Below are positions 1 to 7,283 of a DNA stretch of 17,845 nt, piece after piece. The notes beneath the pieces are model-generated. The model worked only from the letters and a program-made list of their open reading frames with translations. It made no database searches and was not told where the DNA came from. The position numbers were made by a program, and so were the translations under genes. Source of the stretch: JAFGLY01 sp041309225 (lineage in GTDB: Bacteria > Myxococcota_A > UBA796 > JAFGLY01); contig JBFYZZ010000170.1 of assembly GCA_041309225.1 (NCBI GenBank), positions 1 through 17,845 of the forward strand. Reading direction: 5' to 3'. Within the stretch, counting starts at the first letter, position 1; the number at the start of each line of letters is the position of its first letter.

Positions 1-556
1 CAGCGTCGAGCCGCAGGCGCACGAAGTCCCCGAAGATCGCGTACCACGGCTCCTCGGCCCAGTGCCCGTCCAGCCGGCCGAGCAGCTCCGGTAGGAGCGG
101 CGCGGGGGCCGGGGTCCAGGCATGCAGCACGCGCAGTCGGAAGTACCGGTTCCAGGGATGGAAACGGTTGATCGCGTCGCGCAGGCGCTGGTGCACTTCC
201 GGATCGGGCGGACGCAGGGCCAGCGCGCCCAGCGCGGCCATCGCCGGCAGCAGTTCGTCGCCGTGGGCGGCACCGAGGAGATCCGATGTGCTCGTCGGGC
301 CGTCGGCGAGCCTTCGGGCGACCTCCTGGAATTCCGGGTTCCGCTCGAGAGACGCCGGGCTCGGGGCCTCCTCGTACAGGTCCTTGACCGCCCGGCCCGC
401 AGCCACGATCGGATCCACGTCGAGAGGCGGGTCCGCCTCGGGAGGCGGCTGGCGTGACGGGGGCGGCTCTGCCGCCGGGCGGTTGTACCGTTTCCAGGCC
501 GCCACGGCGCCCACGACCACGAGGAGGAACAGGTACAGCGCGACGAGGGAGGACAA
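1..556 (-). CDS. Membrane-anchored hypothetical protein, N-terminal part only
   Basis: About 185 codons are visible before the gene leaves the window at its left edge. I chose the TTG at 556-554 because an AGGGG lies about 9 bases upstream and the hydrophobic segment follows at once; no better in-frame start is seen. Residues about 3-20 form one membrane helix (SSLVALYLFLLVVVGAVAAW), followed by basic KRYNR and a Pro-rich linker to about residue 48, so the protein is probably anchored by its N-terminus with the rest cytoplasmic. The remainder (VAAGRAVKDLYEE, DELLPAMAALGALALRPPDPEVHQRL, WNRYFRLRVLHAW) is helical and resembles HEAT-like arrays, but I do not recognise a named family. Codon use matches the neighbours. 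It diverges from the lipoprotein gene at 759. The reading frame is convincing; the function is unknown. Confidence 0.72.
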   Translation of the reverse strand, partial: MSSLVALYLFLLVVVGAVAAWKRYNRPAAEPPPSRQPPPEADPPLDVDPIVAAGRAVKDLYEEAPSPASLERNPEFQEVARRLADGPTSTSDLLGAAHGDELLPAMAALGALALRPPDPEVHQRLRDAINRFHPWNRYFRLRVLHAWTPAPAPLLPELLGRLDGHWAEEPWYAIFGDFVRLRLDA

Positions 557-646
557 CGAACCGGCCCCTGAGAGGGGAGGATGGTCCGTAACCGGGCCGG
601 GTCGGGCGACCCATGGAGGAAGGTCGGGAGGATCCCGCGCGTCTCA

Positions 647-666
647 GGCGGGGACCCATCCCCGCC
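647..666. other. Perfect 8 bp hairpin between divergent genes
   Basis: GGCGGGGA (647-654) is followed by CCCA and its exact complement TCCCCGCC (659-666). It lies between the divergent genes at 556 and 759, just upstream of the predicted promoter at 676. It could be a protein-binding site or an RNA hairpin; no T-tract follows, so a terminator is less likely. Confidence 0.5.
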
Positions 667-675
667 TCCCTGGCC

Positions 676-708
676 TTGACCGCGCCCGGGGACTGATCTA
701 CAGTCCCC
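676..708 (+). promoter_or_regulatory. Sigma70-type promoter with overlapping palindrome for the lipoprotein gene
   Basis: TTGACC (676-681) and TACAGT (699-704) are separated by exactly 17 bases. A perfect 8 bp inverted repeat, GGGGACTG (688-695) / CAGTCCCC (701-708) with a 5-base centre, covers the -10 element, as expected for a repressor site. Predicted transcription start is near 711, leaving a leader of about 48 bases that carries the AGGGAGG ribosome site just ahead of the ATG at 759. The binding protein is unknown. Confidence 0.6.
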
Positions 709-758
709 CCAAGCGGCGTTCATAGGGCCTTTCCCCTCCGCTGAACAGGGAGGTTCCC

Positions 759-2282
759 ATGCGCGCGTCACGTGCCTCCACGTCGATTCTTCCTCTCCTG
801 TCGGTCTGCCTCGCGGGCTGTTCGAACGGGAACGGCCACCCCGAGTCCGGGAACCCGGACACCGGCCAGGGCGAGCTCCTGACCTGCCAGGACACGGGCC
901 CGGTCGCCGCCGGGCGGATCGGGCCCGAGCACATCGCCTACCGTGGGGCCTTCCGCCTGCCCAACCTGGCCGCCGCCGCACCCGGGAGCTTCGCCTGGGG
1001 GGGCCAGGCCATGAGCGTCAACACGGAAGGCGATCCGGACGGGAAGGACGAGTACCGCGGCTCGCTGTTCGTGGCCGGGAACGACGCCGAGGACGCCTAC
1101 TCGGATGTCCGCGCCTGCTGGGTGGCCGAGCTCGCCATCCCCGAGCCGGTCGTGACCCGGGACGTCGCCGCGCTGCCCGTGGCCTCGCTGCTCCAGGACC
1201 TGACCGACCTCCGCGGGGACGCGCTGTACGGCCCGGAGATCTACTTCGAGCTCCCCAAGCACGGCATCCAGGTCGTCCGGGAGCAGGGCGTGGACTACCT
1301 GGCCATGGTCTTCGGCCAGCACATCGAGGACGAGTATGCGCCCGACAGCTGCACGGGCGATTCGGATCCGGCCTGCGTGGCGCCGCTCGCGGCCCGGCCG
1401 CTCGGACCGCTCGGCCAGCTCGACACCTCGGCTACCCTCGGTCCCTGGTGGATCACCGGCGCCTCGCTGTACTCGCTGAACGACTACCTGTTCCGGATCC
1501 CGCAGGCCTTCGCCGACCTCCACCTCGGTGGGCGTCGCCTCGCGGCGGGTCGCTTCCGGGACGGCGGCCAGGGGAGCCAGGGCCCGGTCGCGGTGGCGGT
1601 CGATCCCTGGCTGGACGGGGCCGAGGCCCCGGCCGCGAACACCCGGCTCCCGGGCCTGGCTCTCCTGCTGTACGCGAGCGTCACCGGGGAGGGCAGCCGA
1701 CTCGAGGGCTACCAGCACCCGGACGAGTGGGCCGGAGCGGCCTGGATCGACACGCCGGAGAGGGACACGCTCGTCTTTGCCGGCGCCAAGGCGGTCGGGC
1801 GGCAGTCGTGGTACGGCTGGCAGCGCTGCCCGGGCGGAGAGGTCCCCTGCGTGGAGCCCGAGGCCGTGGGCGGCCCGGGCTGTTTCGAGGCCGGAGGCGG
1901 CACCTGCGATCTCGGTGAGCGCCACTACTGCGACTGCGACGACCAGGGCTGCGATCCGGACTGCTATGGCGATCGAGGCTGGTGGACCCAGGGCTGGGAG
2001 GGCCAACTCCTGTTCTACGATCCGGCCGACCTGGCCCGGGTGGCCGCTGGCGAGATCGCGCCCGATCAGCCCCAGCCCTACGCCTGCCTGGGCATCGCCG
2101 ACCGGCTCTTCCTCTCCACGCCCGCGAGCGCGGTCGAGGGCTACGGCATCCCACCCATGCGGCGCTACCTGATCGGCGCCGCGGCCTACGATCCCGACAG
2201 GGGCTTCCTGTACCTGACCGAGCTCCTCGCCGACCCCGAGAGCGAGGGACCGATCGTGCACGTGTGGGCGATCGAGGCGTAG
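759..2282 (+). CDS. Secreted lipoprotein, probably beta-propeller-like
   Basis: The 507-residue protein begins with a type II signal peptide: MRAS, a hydrophobic stretch, then the lipobox CLAGC with acylated Cys21, followed by a flexible Gly/Asn/Pro linker. It should be anchored in the outer membrane or exported. The mature part starts with IGPEHIAYRGAFRLP and ends with AAYDPDRGFLYLTELLA and IVHVWAIEA, patterns I associate with strand-rich propeller-like proteins in environmental genomes; no enzyme motif is evident. Residues about 357-402 carry eight cysteines in a compact insert (including HYCDCDDQGCDPDC), suggesting disulfides or a metal site. The ATG is preceded by AGGGAGG at a normal distance and by the promoter/palindrome at 676-708. 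The gene appears to be monocistronic. The family name is uncertain; the lipoprotein call is firm. Confidence 0.85.
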   Translation: MRASRASTSILPLLSVCLAGCSNGNGHPESGNPDTGQGELLTCQDTGPVAAGRIGPEHIAYRGAFRLPNLAAAAPGSFAWGGQAMSVNTEGDPDGKDEYRGSLFVAGNDAEDAYSDVRACWVAELAIPEPVVTRDVAALPVASLLQDLTDLRGDALYGPEIYFELPKHGIQVVREQGVDYLAMVFGQHIEDEYAPDSCTGDSDPACVAPLAARPLGPLGQLDTSATLGPWWITGASLYSLNDYLFRIPQAFADLHLGGRRLAAGRFRDGGQGSQGPVAVAVDPWLDGAEAPAANTRLPGLALLLYASVTGEGSRLEGYQHPDEWAGAAWIDTPERDTLVFAGAKAVGRQSWYGWQRCPGGEVPCVEPEAVGGPGCFEAGGGTCDLGERHYCDCDDQGCDPDCYGDRGWWTQGWEGQLLFYDPADLARVAAGEIAPDQPQPYACLGIADRLFLSTPASAVEGYGIPPMRRYLIGAAAYDPDRGFLYLTELLADPESEGPIVHVWAIEA

Positions 2283-2443
2283 CTCGGCCACGGGCCTCTA
2301 CCCCGAGGTACGGTGGCGGTCCGGAGCCTCTCGATGGCGCCGGCTCTGGCGGCGGATTACCGATCCTCGATATCGTCACGCGGCGTCGGGATTCCCTCAG
2401 CTCCGAGAGGCCGGATTCCGGACCGGCCCTGGAGGGCACCCCC

Positions 2444-2641
2444 TTGTCGAATCCCCGGACCATGAAGCGTGAACGCGAACGCCTGCTCAAGGAACGTGCG
2501 CAGGAGAAGGACGCGCGCCGCAAGGTGCGCCGGGTCGAGCGCGCCGAGCGCCTGGCGCGCGGCGAGGATCCCGATCTCGCTCCGGAGGCCTCCACGGGCG
2601 AGGTCCCTGCCGTCGACGCGGATCGGGTCGATCCGACGTAG
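2444..2641 (+). CDS. Small highly charged protein
   Basis: A 65-residue protein reading MSNPRTMKRERERLL and then an Arg/Lys/Glu-rich helix (KERAQEKDARRKVRRVERAE) before an acidic, Pro-containing tail. I start it at TTG 2444 rather than ATG 2462 because GGAGGG at 2431-2436 is 7 bases from the TTG but about 25 from the ATG. No cysteines, membrane segment or signal peptide. The charge pattern suggests a coiled helix that could bind nucleic acid or the ribosome, but this is inference. It converges with the helicase gene, with 41 bases between their stops. Comparable small basic proteins are frequent in this kind of genome (see also 7979-8092). No function is assigned. Confidence 0.6.
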   Translation: MSNPRTMKRERERLLKERAQEKDARRKVRRVERAERLARGEDPDLAPEASTGEVPAVDADRVDPT

Positions 2642-2682
2642 CAGCCCCGCCAGACGCGCCCTCGCGGCCCTCCGTCCCGCCG

Positions 2683-3999
2683 TCAGCGATGTGGGGTGCC
2701 GTGCCAGATCGTCCGTCCACCGGGCCAGACGGGCTCACGGGCGACCTTGGTCCGGCCGGGTCGGGGTGAGAATCCCTGGCGAACGCCGCGACGCGGGCCG
2801 GGCGTCGGTTCCTGGACTCGATCCCGCCGGTCGCTCCTCGTGCGAGGGACCGCGGCGGGGCAGTGGAAGGGCTGGTCGAGCACCGGCGTGAGGGGCATCC
2901 CGATGAGACGTTCGATCGCAGCGAGGAAGCCGGCATCTTCGGGCTGGCAGAACGCAATCGCGATCCCTGCCCGGCCGGCGCGGGCCGTCCGTCCGATCCG
3001 GTGGACGTAGTTCTCCGGTTCGTTGGGGATGTCGTAGTTGATCACGTGGGTCACGTCCTCCACGTCGATGCCGCGGGAGGCCAGATCCGTGGCGACGAGG
3101 ACCGCGAGATCGCCCGCCTGGAAACGGTGGAGCGCACGCTCCCGGGCACCCTGGGACTTGTTGCCGTGGATGGCGGCCACCTCGAAACCGGCCTTCAGGA
3201 GGCCCTTGGCGATCTTGTCTGCGCCATGCTTGGTGCGGGTGAAGACCAGGGTCCGGTCCATCGCCCGGGCGGGGCTCCCGAGGAGTGCCTCGAGCAGGCG
3301 GAACTTGTCGGCCTTCTCGACGTACATCACCTGCTGGACGATGCCCTCGACCGGCGTGGCGGGCGGGCTGACTTCCACACGGGTGGGATCGCGCAGGAAT
3401 CCACCGGCGAGTTCGGCGATGCTCTGGGGCAGGGTGGCCGAGAACAGCAGGTTCTGGCGGTGCGGCGGCAGGAGGCGGAGGATCCGGCGGATGTCCGGGA
3501 TGAAGCCCATGTCGAGCATCCGGTCGGCTTCGTCCAATACGAAGAAGGCCACGTGGGAGAGATCGATGTGGCCCTGGCCGGCGAGGTCGAGGAGCCGGCC
3601 CGGCGTGGCGATGAGGATGTCCACGCCACGCACGAGATCGGCGACCTGGGGTCGCTGCCCGACGCCGCCGAAGATCACGCGGTGGCGAAGGGGCAGGAAG
3701 CGGCCGTAGCTCGCGAAGGACTCCCCGATCTGGGCTGCGAGCTCCCGCGTGGGTGAGAGTACGAGGGCCCGGATGGGACGGCGGCCCGGCGCCGTGGGCA
3801 CCTGGGCGAGGAGTTGGAGGATCGGCAGCGCGAACGCCGCGGTCTTGCCGGTGCCGGTCTGGGCGCAGCCCAGCACGTCACGACCTTCGAGCAGTGGCGG
3901 GATGCCGCGGATCTGGATGGGGGTAGGGGTCAGGTACCCCGCGGCAGCCACGGCTTTGAGCAGCGGCTCCGCGAGGTGGAGGGAATCGAACGAGGTCAA
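2683..3999 (-). CDS. rhlE: DEAD-box ATP-dependent RNA helicase, RhlE-like
   Basis: All superfamily 2 motifs are present in 438 residues: Q motif with PTPIQ (25-29), Walker A AQTGTGKT (46-53), PTREL (83-87), TPGR (132-135), DEAD (156-159), SAT (187-189), the second RecA domain with TDLASRGID, and HRIGRTAR (333-340). It unwinds short RNA duplexes using ATP and works in ribosome assembly or RNA decay in the cytoplasm. The last ~60 residues are an Arg/Pro/Gly-rich tail, as in RhlE/CsdA-type helicases, which usually adds RNA affinity. Start: the open frame extends to 4143, but TTG 3999 directly precedes the conserved TSFDSLHL and has GGGAG 7 bases upstream. The gene is transcribed alone, divergently from the radical SAM gene. 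The helicase call is firm; rhlE versus another DEAD-box paralogue is less certain. Confidence 0.92.
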   Translation of the reverse strand: MTSFDSLHLAEPLLKAVAAAGYLTPTPIQIRGIPPLLEGRDVLGCAQTGTGKTAAFALPILQLLAQVPTAPGRRPIRALVLSPTRELAAQIGESFASYGRFLPLRHRVIFGGVGQRPQVADLVRGVDILIATPGRLLDLAGQGHIDLSHVAFFVLDEADRMLDMGFIPDIRRILRLLPPHRQNLLFSATLPQSIAELAGGFLRDPTRVEVSPPATPVEGIVQQVMYVEKADKFRLLEALLGSPARAMDRTLVFTRTKHGADKIAKGLLKAGFEVAAIHGNKSQGARERALHRFQAGDLAVLVATDLASRGIDVEDVTHVINYDIPNEPENYVHRIGRTARAGRAGIAIAFCQPEDAGFLAAIERLIGMPLTPVLDQPFHCPAAVPRTRSDRRDRVQEPTPGPRRGVRQGFSPRPGRTKVAREPVWPGGRTIWHGTPHR

Positions 4000-4035
4000 C
4001 GACGCTCCCGGGAAGCCCTGGAGTGGGGGGGCGCC

Positions 4036-4064
4036 GGTGTAGCGGGGTGACAGCCACCTGTCCA
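4036..4064 (-). promoter_or_regulatory. Possible promoter of the helicase gene
   Basis: Read on the minus strand, TGGACA (4064-4059) and TACACC (4041-4036) are 17 bases apart, placing a start near 4029 and a leader of about 30 bases. GACAG-GTGG-CTGTC, an inverted repeat, overlaps the -35 side. The -10 match is modest. Confidence 0.38.
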
Positions 4065-4234
4065 CGGGCCTCCGGACCGGCCCGATCCGCGCAGGAGGCG
4101 CATACCCCCCGAGGCACGGGATCCCAGAGGCCGTCCCGGACATCCACGCAGGATCGGGCTTCCGCCCTCCGGCGTGAATCTTCCATGACAGCGCCGGGCC
4201 ACCTTGCGCGACCCCTCACGCCCCCGAGCGCCCC

Positions 4235-5902
4235 GTGCCCACACCCCGCGTCCTGCTCTCCAGCGTCGCCGCCCCCCTCGGTCCCCGTCACGGAGACGGT
4301 GTCGCCGTCGGCTACGAGCTCCTCCATGCCCAGGTCACCCGAGCCCAGGGCGTGTTCAGCCCCCGCGCCGTCCACGTCCAATACGGGCTCGACTACATCG
4401 CGGCCAACCTGGACACCCCGGTCACCACCCTGCACTACCCCTCCGAGGCCGACTTCGTCCGGGAGCTTAAGACCGGCGGCTACACGCACGTCGGCATCTC
4501 GTTCAACCTGTCCACATCCCATCGGATGCGGCGGATGTCCCAGCTCGTGCGGCAGCACGCACCCGACGCCACGATCGTGCTGGGCGGGTACGGGACCATC
4601 CAGCCCGACGAGGAGCTGGCGAAGCACGGCGACGTCTGGTGCCGAGGCGAGGGCGTGGCCTTCATGCGGGATCTCCTCGGCGAGCCGGTCAAGACACCGC
4701 CCTTCAACCACCCCCTCTCCGTGAGCACCCTCAAGGTGATGGGCATGCCGTTCTCCCAGACCGGCCTGGTCTTCGGCGGGCTGGGGTGCGTGAACGGCTG
4801 CGACTTCTGCACCACGAGTCACTACCACCACCGGCGCCACATCAAGCTGCTGCCGACAGGGCGCGACGTGTTCGAGGTCCTCCGGGCCTACCGGGAGCTC
4901 GATCCCGAGATGGAGTTCACGGTGCTGGACGAGGACTTCCTGCTCGATCGGCGCCGGGCCATGGAACTGCGCGAGCTGGTCATGGCGCACGAGATGCGCC
5001 TGGACCTGTTCGTCTTCGCCTCGGTCAAGGCGCTGTCCATGTACACGGTTCAGGAGCTGGTGGAGATCGGCGTGGGTGGCGTGTGGGTGGGATACGAGGG
5101 TACCCGGGCGGGCTACAAGAAGCAGCAGGGCAGGCCCGTGGACGAGCTCTTCGCCGACCTGCACCGTCACGGCATCCTCATCCTGGCGAGCATGATCGTG
5201 GGGCTGGACTACCAGACCCCCGAGATCGTCCGGGCCGAACTGGACGGGCTCCTCGCGTTGCGTCCCACGCTGTCCCAGTTCCTCATCTACGGCCCCACGC
5301 CGGGTACGCCGTTGGGAGATCGAATCGAGCGGGAGGGGCGCTGGCGGCCCGAGCTGAAGGACGACCCGGAACGGCGCTGGCGACTGTCCGATGGGTTCAC
5401 CTGCCTCGTCACCCACCCGCACATGGCACCGGAGGAGATCGAGTCGCTCCAGCGTTGGTGCTACACCGAGGACTACCGGCGGCTCGGCCCGGCCATCCTC
5501 CGGTCGGTGGAGACCTGGCAGGCCGGGTACGAGTACCTGAAGGGCAGCCCGATCCCCGCCTTCGCCCGACGTGCCAGGTACCTCGCCCAGAAGAGTGCCG
5601 TCGGGGCCGCGCTCATTCCGCTCGCCCGCGCCCTCGCGCCGTCTGCCGAGGTGCGCAGCGACCTGGGCGACCTGCAGCGCCGGCTCAGGGCGATTGCGCC
5701 CCCCCGCGTCCGCGCCAAGGTCGCGCTCCTGGGCGCCGCCGCCTTCCCGGCCGCCGCCATCGCGGCGGCTGCCCGCAAGCTGGACGTGAACCAGGATCCC
5801 CGTCCGGTCCGATCCGACTGGACGGGCGCCGACCACCCGCCGATCGTCGTCCTGGCCCGCCCGGAGGTGGCGGAGGCAGTCACCGCGGGCGAGGCCGCCT
5901 GA
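4235..5902 (+). CDS. Radical SAM protein with B12-binding-like N-terminal domain
   Basis: The 555-residue protein has an N-terminal Rossmann-like region (about 1-150; THVGISF at 84-90, IVLGGYG at 114-120) arranged as in cobalamin-binding radical SAM enzymes, then GLGCVNGCDFC, whose Cys185, Cys189 and Cys192 form the CX3CX2C site for the 4Fe-4S cluster that cleaves S-adenosylmethionine. A TIM-barrel follows (VLDEDFLLDRRR, GVWVGYEGT, GLDYQTPE, YGPTPGTPLGDRI). The classical DxHxxG cobalamin histidine motif is absent, so cobalamin, if bound, would be base-off without that ligand. The C-terminal ~120 residues are Ala/Arg-rich and not recognised. GTG 4235 is the first start that keeps the whole N-terminal domain; its ribosome site is weak. 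No operon partner is present, so the substrate (methylation or rearrangement of a lipid, cofactor or natural product) cannot be inferred. Confidence 0.85.
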   Translation: MPTPRVLLSSVAAPLGPRHGDGVAVGYELLHAQVTRAQGVFSPRAVHVQYGLDYIAANLDTPVTTLHYPSEADFVRELKTGGYTHVGISFNLSTSHRMRRMSQLVRQHAPDATIVLGGYGTIQPDEELAKHGDVWCRGEGVAFMRDLLGEPVKTPPFNHPLSVSTLKVMGMPFSQTGLVFGGLGCVNGCDFCTTSHYHHRRHIKLLPTGRDVFEVLRAYRELDPEMEFTVLDEDFLLDRRRAMELRELVMAHEMRLDLFVFASVKALSMYTVQELVEIGVGGVWVGYEGTRAGYKKQQGRPVDELFADLHRHGILILASMIVGLDYQTPEIVRAELDGLLALRPTLSQFLIYGPTPGTPLGDRIEREGRWRPELKDDPERRWRLSDGFTCLVTHPHMAPEEIESLQRWCYTEDYRRLGPAILRSVETWQAGYEYLKGSPIPAFARRARYLAQKSAVGAALIPLARALAPSAEVRSDLGDLQRRLRAIAPPRVRAKVALLGAAAFPAAAIAAAARKLDVNQDPRPVRSDWTGADHPPIVVLARPEVAEAVTAGEAA

Positions 5903-5939
5903 CCGGACACGCGGTCCGGCGACCGCGGGTGAGGGTCGC
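5903..5939. terminator. Two tandem hairpins between convergent genes
   Basis: CCGGAC-ACGCG-GTCCGG (5903-5919) starts one base after the radical SAM stop, and GCGACC (5919-5924) pairs with GGTCGC (5934-5939). They fill the 51-base gap between two converging genes, a usual place for a bidirectional terminator. Neither has a U-tract, so termination would be non-canonical. Confidence 0.45.
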
Positions 5940-5953
5940 GGGTCTTCGCGCCG

Positions 5954-6601
5954 CTACCGGTCGACCGAGAAGGCGATCCGCCATTCCGTCCAGGGATAGA
6001 CGTCGCCTCCGCCGACGACACCGTCGGCGGTGCCAGCCAGGTTGTCCGTCTCGAACGCGCCGATCCAGTCGTCGCTCACGTCGGCGAACCCGCCGGTGAG
6101 GTCGAGCGTGCCCTCGGCGTCCGACGAGGAGGGGATCTCACCGTCGAGGGACAGGCTCCAGACGCTGCCGGACGCGTCGATGCAGTCGCCGGCGCCGGAG
6201 ATCACCGGATCCGCCGAGGCGTCCACGGCGACCTCGAGGCGGCCCGTGCACTCGGCCATGCGGATCGGCCCCATGGGGGTGGCCTGGTGCTGGACGACCG
6301 CCTCGACGGAACCGCGGTAGGTGCCCTCCCAGGCATCGGCGTCGGCATCCGCGTCGGTGTCGGCGTCCGAGTCCGCGTCCGCGTCCGAGTCTGAGTCCGT
6401 GTCGGCATCGGTGTCGGCGTCGGTGTCGGCGTCGGTGTCGGCGTCGGTGTCGGCGTCGGCGTCGGGGTCGGCGTCGGTGTCGGCGTCGGTGTCGGCGTCG
6501 GTGTCGGCGTCGGTGTCGGCGGGCGCGGTGTCGTCCTTCCCGGCGTCGCAGCCAGGGAGGAGCAGGGCGAGGAGTGCGACGGCGAAGAGCCAGGAGCGCA
6601 T
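5954..6601 (-). CDS. Lipoprotein with long Asp-rich repeat
   Basis: The 215-residue protein begins MRSWLFAVALLALLLPGC: a type II signal peptide with lipobox LPGC and Cys18. AGGAGG lies 5 bases before the ATG at 6601, so longer upstream readings in the same frame are rejected. Residues 29-90 are an alternating repeat, mostly D-T-D-A, every second residue being Asp: a very acidic, extended spacer that could bind calcium or hold the C-terminal domain off the membrane. Residues 91-215 (starting WEGTYRGSV) form a small strand-rich domain with two cysteines (ECTGR, GDCID), perhaps a disulfide. Such Asp/Thr linkers after a lipobox are a hallmark of many Myxococcota surface lipoproteins. It follows the zinc-ribbon gene on the same strand with an 80-base gap, so cotranscription is possible. 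The function of the globular domain is unknown. Confidence 0.82.
   Translation of the reverse strand: MRSWLFAVALLALLLPGCDAGKDDTAPADTDADTDADTDADTDADPDADADTDADTDADTDADTDADTDSDSDADADSDADTDADADADAWEGTYRGSVEAVVQHQATPMGPIRMAECTGRLEVAVDASADPVISGAGDCIDASGSVWSLSLDGEIPSSSDAEGTLDLTGGFADVSDDWIGAFETDNLAGTADGVVGGGDVYPWTEWRIAFSVDR
6332..6517 (-). repeat. Coding tandem repeat (Asp-X, mainly 12 bp units)
   Basis: This stretch encodes the acidic linker, residues 29-90, of the lipoprotein at 5954-6601. Units are mostly GACACCGACGCC in coding sense, with variants giving Ser, Pro or Ala at the even positions. Perfect units cluster towards the signal-peptide side (upper coordinates) and degenerate units towards the globular domain, consistent with recent slippage expansion at one end. 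Length variation between strains is likely. Confidence 0.9.
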
Positions 6602-6681
6602 GATGACCTCCTGCACGAAGACGATAGCACCGCCGACGGCCGTCCGGGTGACTTCGGGCCGTCGGGCGCCGTCCGGGCCTC

Positions 6682-7125
6682 CTACGTGTCCCGCCAGGTC
6701 CACCACCGGTGCCCGCAGTACCGGCAGTGCACACGGAAGAAGGGCTTTCGGCCGTCGGTGGCCACGAACGTCTTTCCGATGCGGGCGACGTGCTTGCGGC
6801 AGGCAGGGCACCGGAGTTCGGAGATCCCCACCCAGCCCACCGCCGCCGCGACGATCACTCCGAGACCGACCAGGACCGGGATGCTTCCCAGGGACCCGAG
6901 CAGGAAGGCCACGCCGATCAGGAGCAGCGCCCCCGCGATCAGGGCGCCGAGGACGATCCGGAAGGACGGGTCGGGCAGCCGGCTGGCGAAGTCCTGCTTG
7001 TAGGCCTCGTAGGCCCTGATCTCGCGCAGCAGGTAAGCGTCGAAATCCTCGTCCCGGCCGTCCCGGTTCTCCTCGGCGAACGCCTGACGCAGCCGCGCCT
7101 GCCGGTCCGGTCCCGTGTCACTCAT
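6682..7125 (-). CDS. Small membrane protein with C-terminal zinc ribbon
   Basis: The 147-residue protein starts at ATG 7125, where GGAGG sits about 8 bases upstream. Residues 1-50 are charged and helical (QARLRQAFAEENRDGRDEDF). Two adjacent hydrophobic segments (about 57-78 and 82-101) make a helical hairpin in the membrane. The C-terminal part holds CPAC (Cys106, Cys109) and CRYC (Cys134, Cys137), a four-cysteine zinc-ribbon pattern, ending HRWWTWRDT. With both membrane helices close together, both termini should be on the same, probably cytoplasmic, side. I do not know a named family. It is 80 bases upstream of, and cotranscribable with, the acidic lipoprotein gene. The gene call is firm and the function open. 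Confidence 0.78.
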   Translation of the reverse strand: MSDTGPDRQARLRQAFAEENRDGRDEDFDAYLLREIRAYEAYKQDFASRLPDPSFRIVLGALIAGALLLIGVAFLLGSLGSIPVLVGLGVIVAAAVGWVGISELRCPACRKHVARIGKTFVATDGRKPFFRVHCRYCGHRWWTWRDT

Positions 7126-7205
7126 GGTCCGGTTCCTCCAGCCCGCCTGTATCGTGGCGCCCGGCGACGTCCACCGGCCCGCTCCGCGCCTCGCCGGTAC
7201 GGGCG

Positions 7206-7283
7206 TCACGGCCGGGCGTCGCGACCGTGGAGGATGGGCATATGCACGAACGTGCATCGGTTCGTGTCCGGGGTCTCCGTCGT
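7206..7283 (+). repeat. Dispersed leader repeat, copy 1
   Basis: About 78 bases match 16737-16815 in the same orientation with 11 substitutions and one gap by hand count. The unit holds an imperfect hairpin CACGGCCG (7207-7214) / CGACCGTG (7222-7229), then GGAGG (7229-7233), ATG (7242-7244) and the first 14 codons of a short frame. It also contains the near-palindrome TGCACG-AA-CGTGCA (7243-7256). It lies in the 258-base gap between the zinc-ribbon gene and a transposase remnant. Confidence 0.75.

Noticed and set aside
768..2291. 507-codon open frame on the minus strand opposite the lipoprotein gene
   Set aside because: It is the antisense shadow of a high-G+C gene: Arg/Gly/Val-rich, no domain, no ribosome site, while the plus strand has a signal peptide, promoter and ribosome site.
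3878..5836. 652-codon minus-strand open frame across the radical SAM gene
   Set aside because: It has no recognisable domain and overlaps both the helicase start and the radical SAM motifs; His/Gly/Val-rich composition marks it as an antisense shadow.
6332..6517. CRISPR-like array
   Set aside because: Short tandem 12 bp units without spacers, in frame inside a coding sequence.
6321..7019. Plus-strand frame rich in Ser-Ala-Ser-Val repeats
   Set aside because: It is the complement of the Asp-Thr coding repeat; the opposite strand has the lipobox and AGGAGG.
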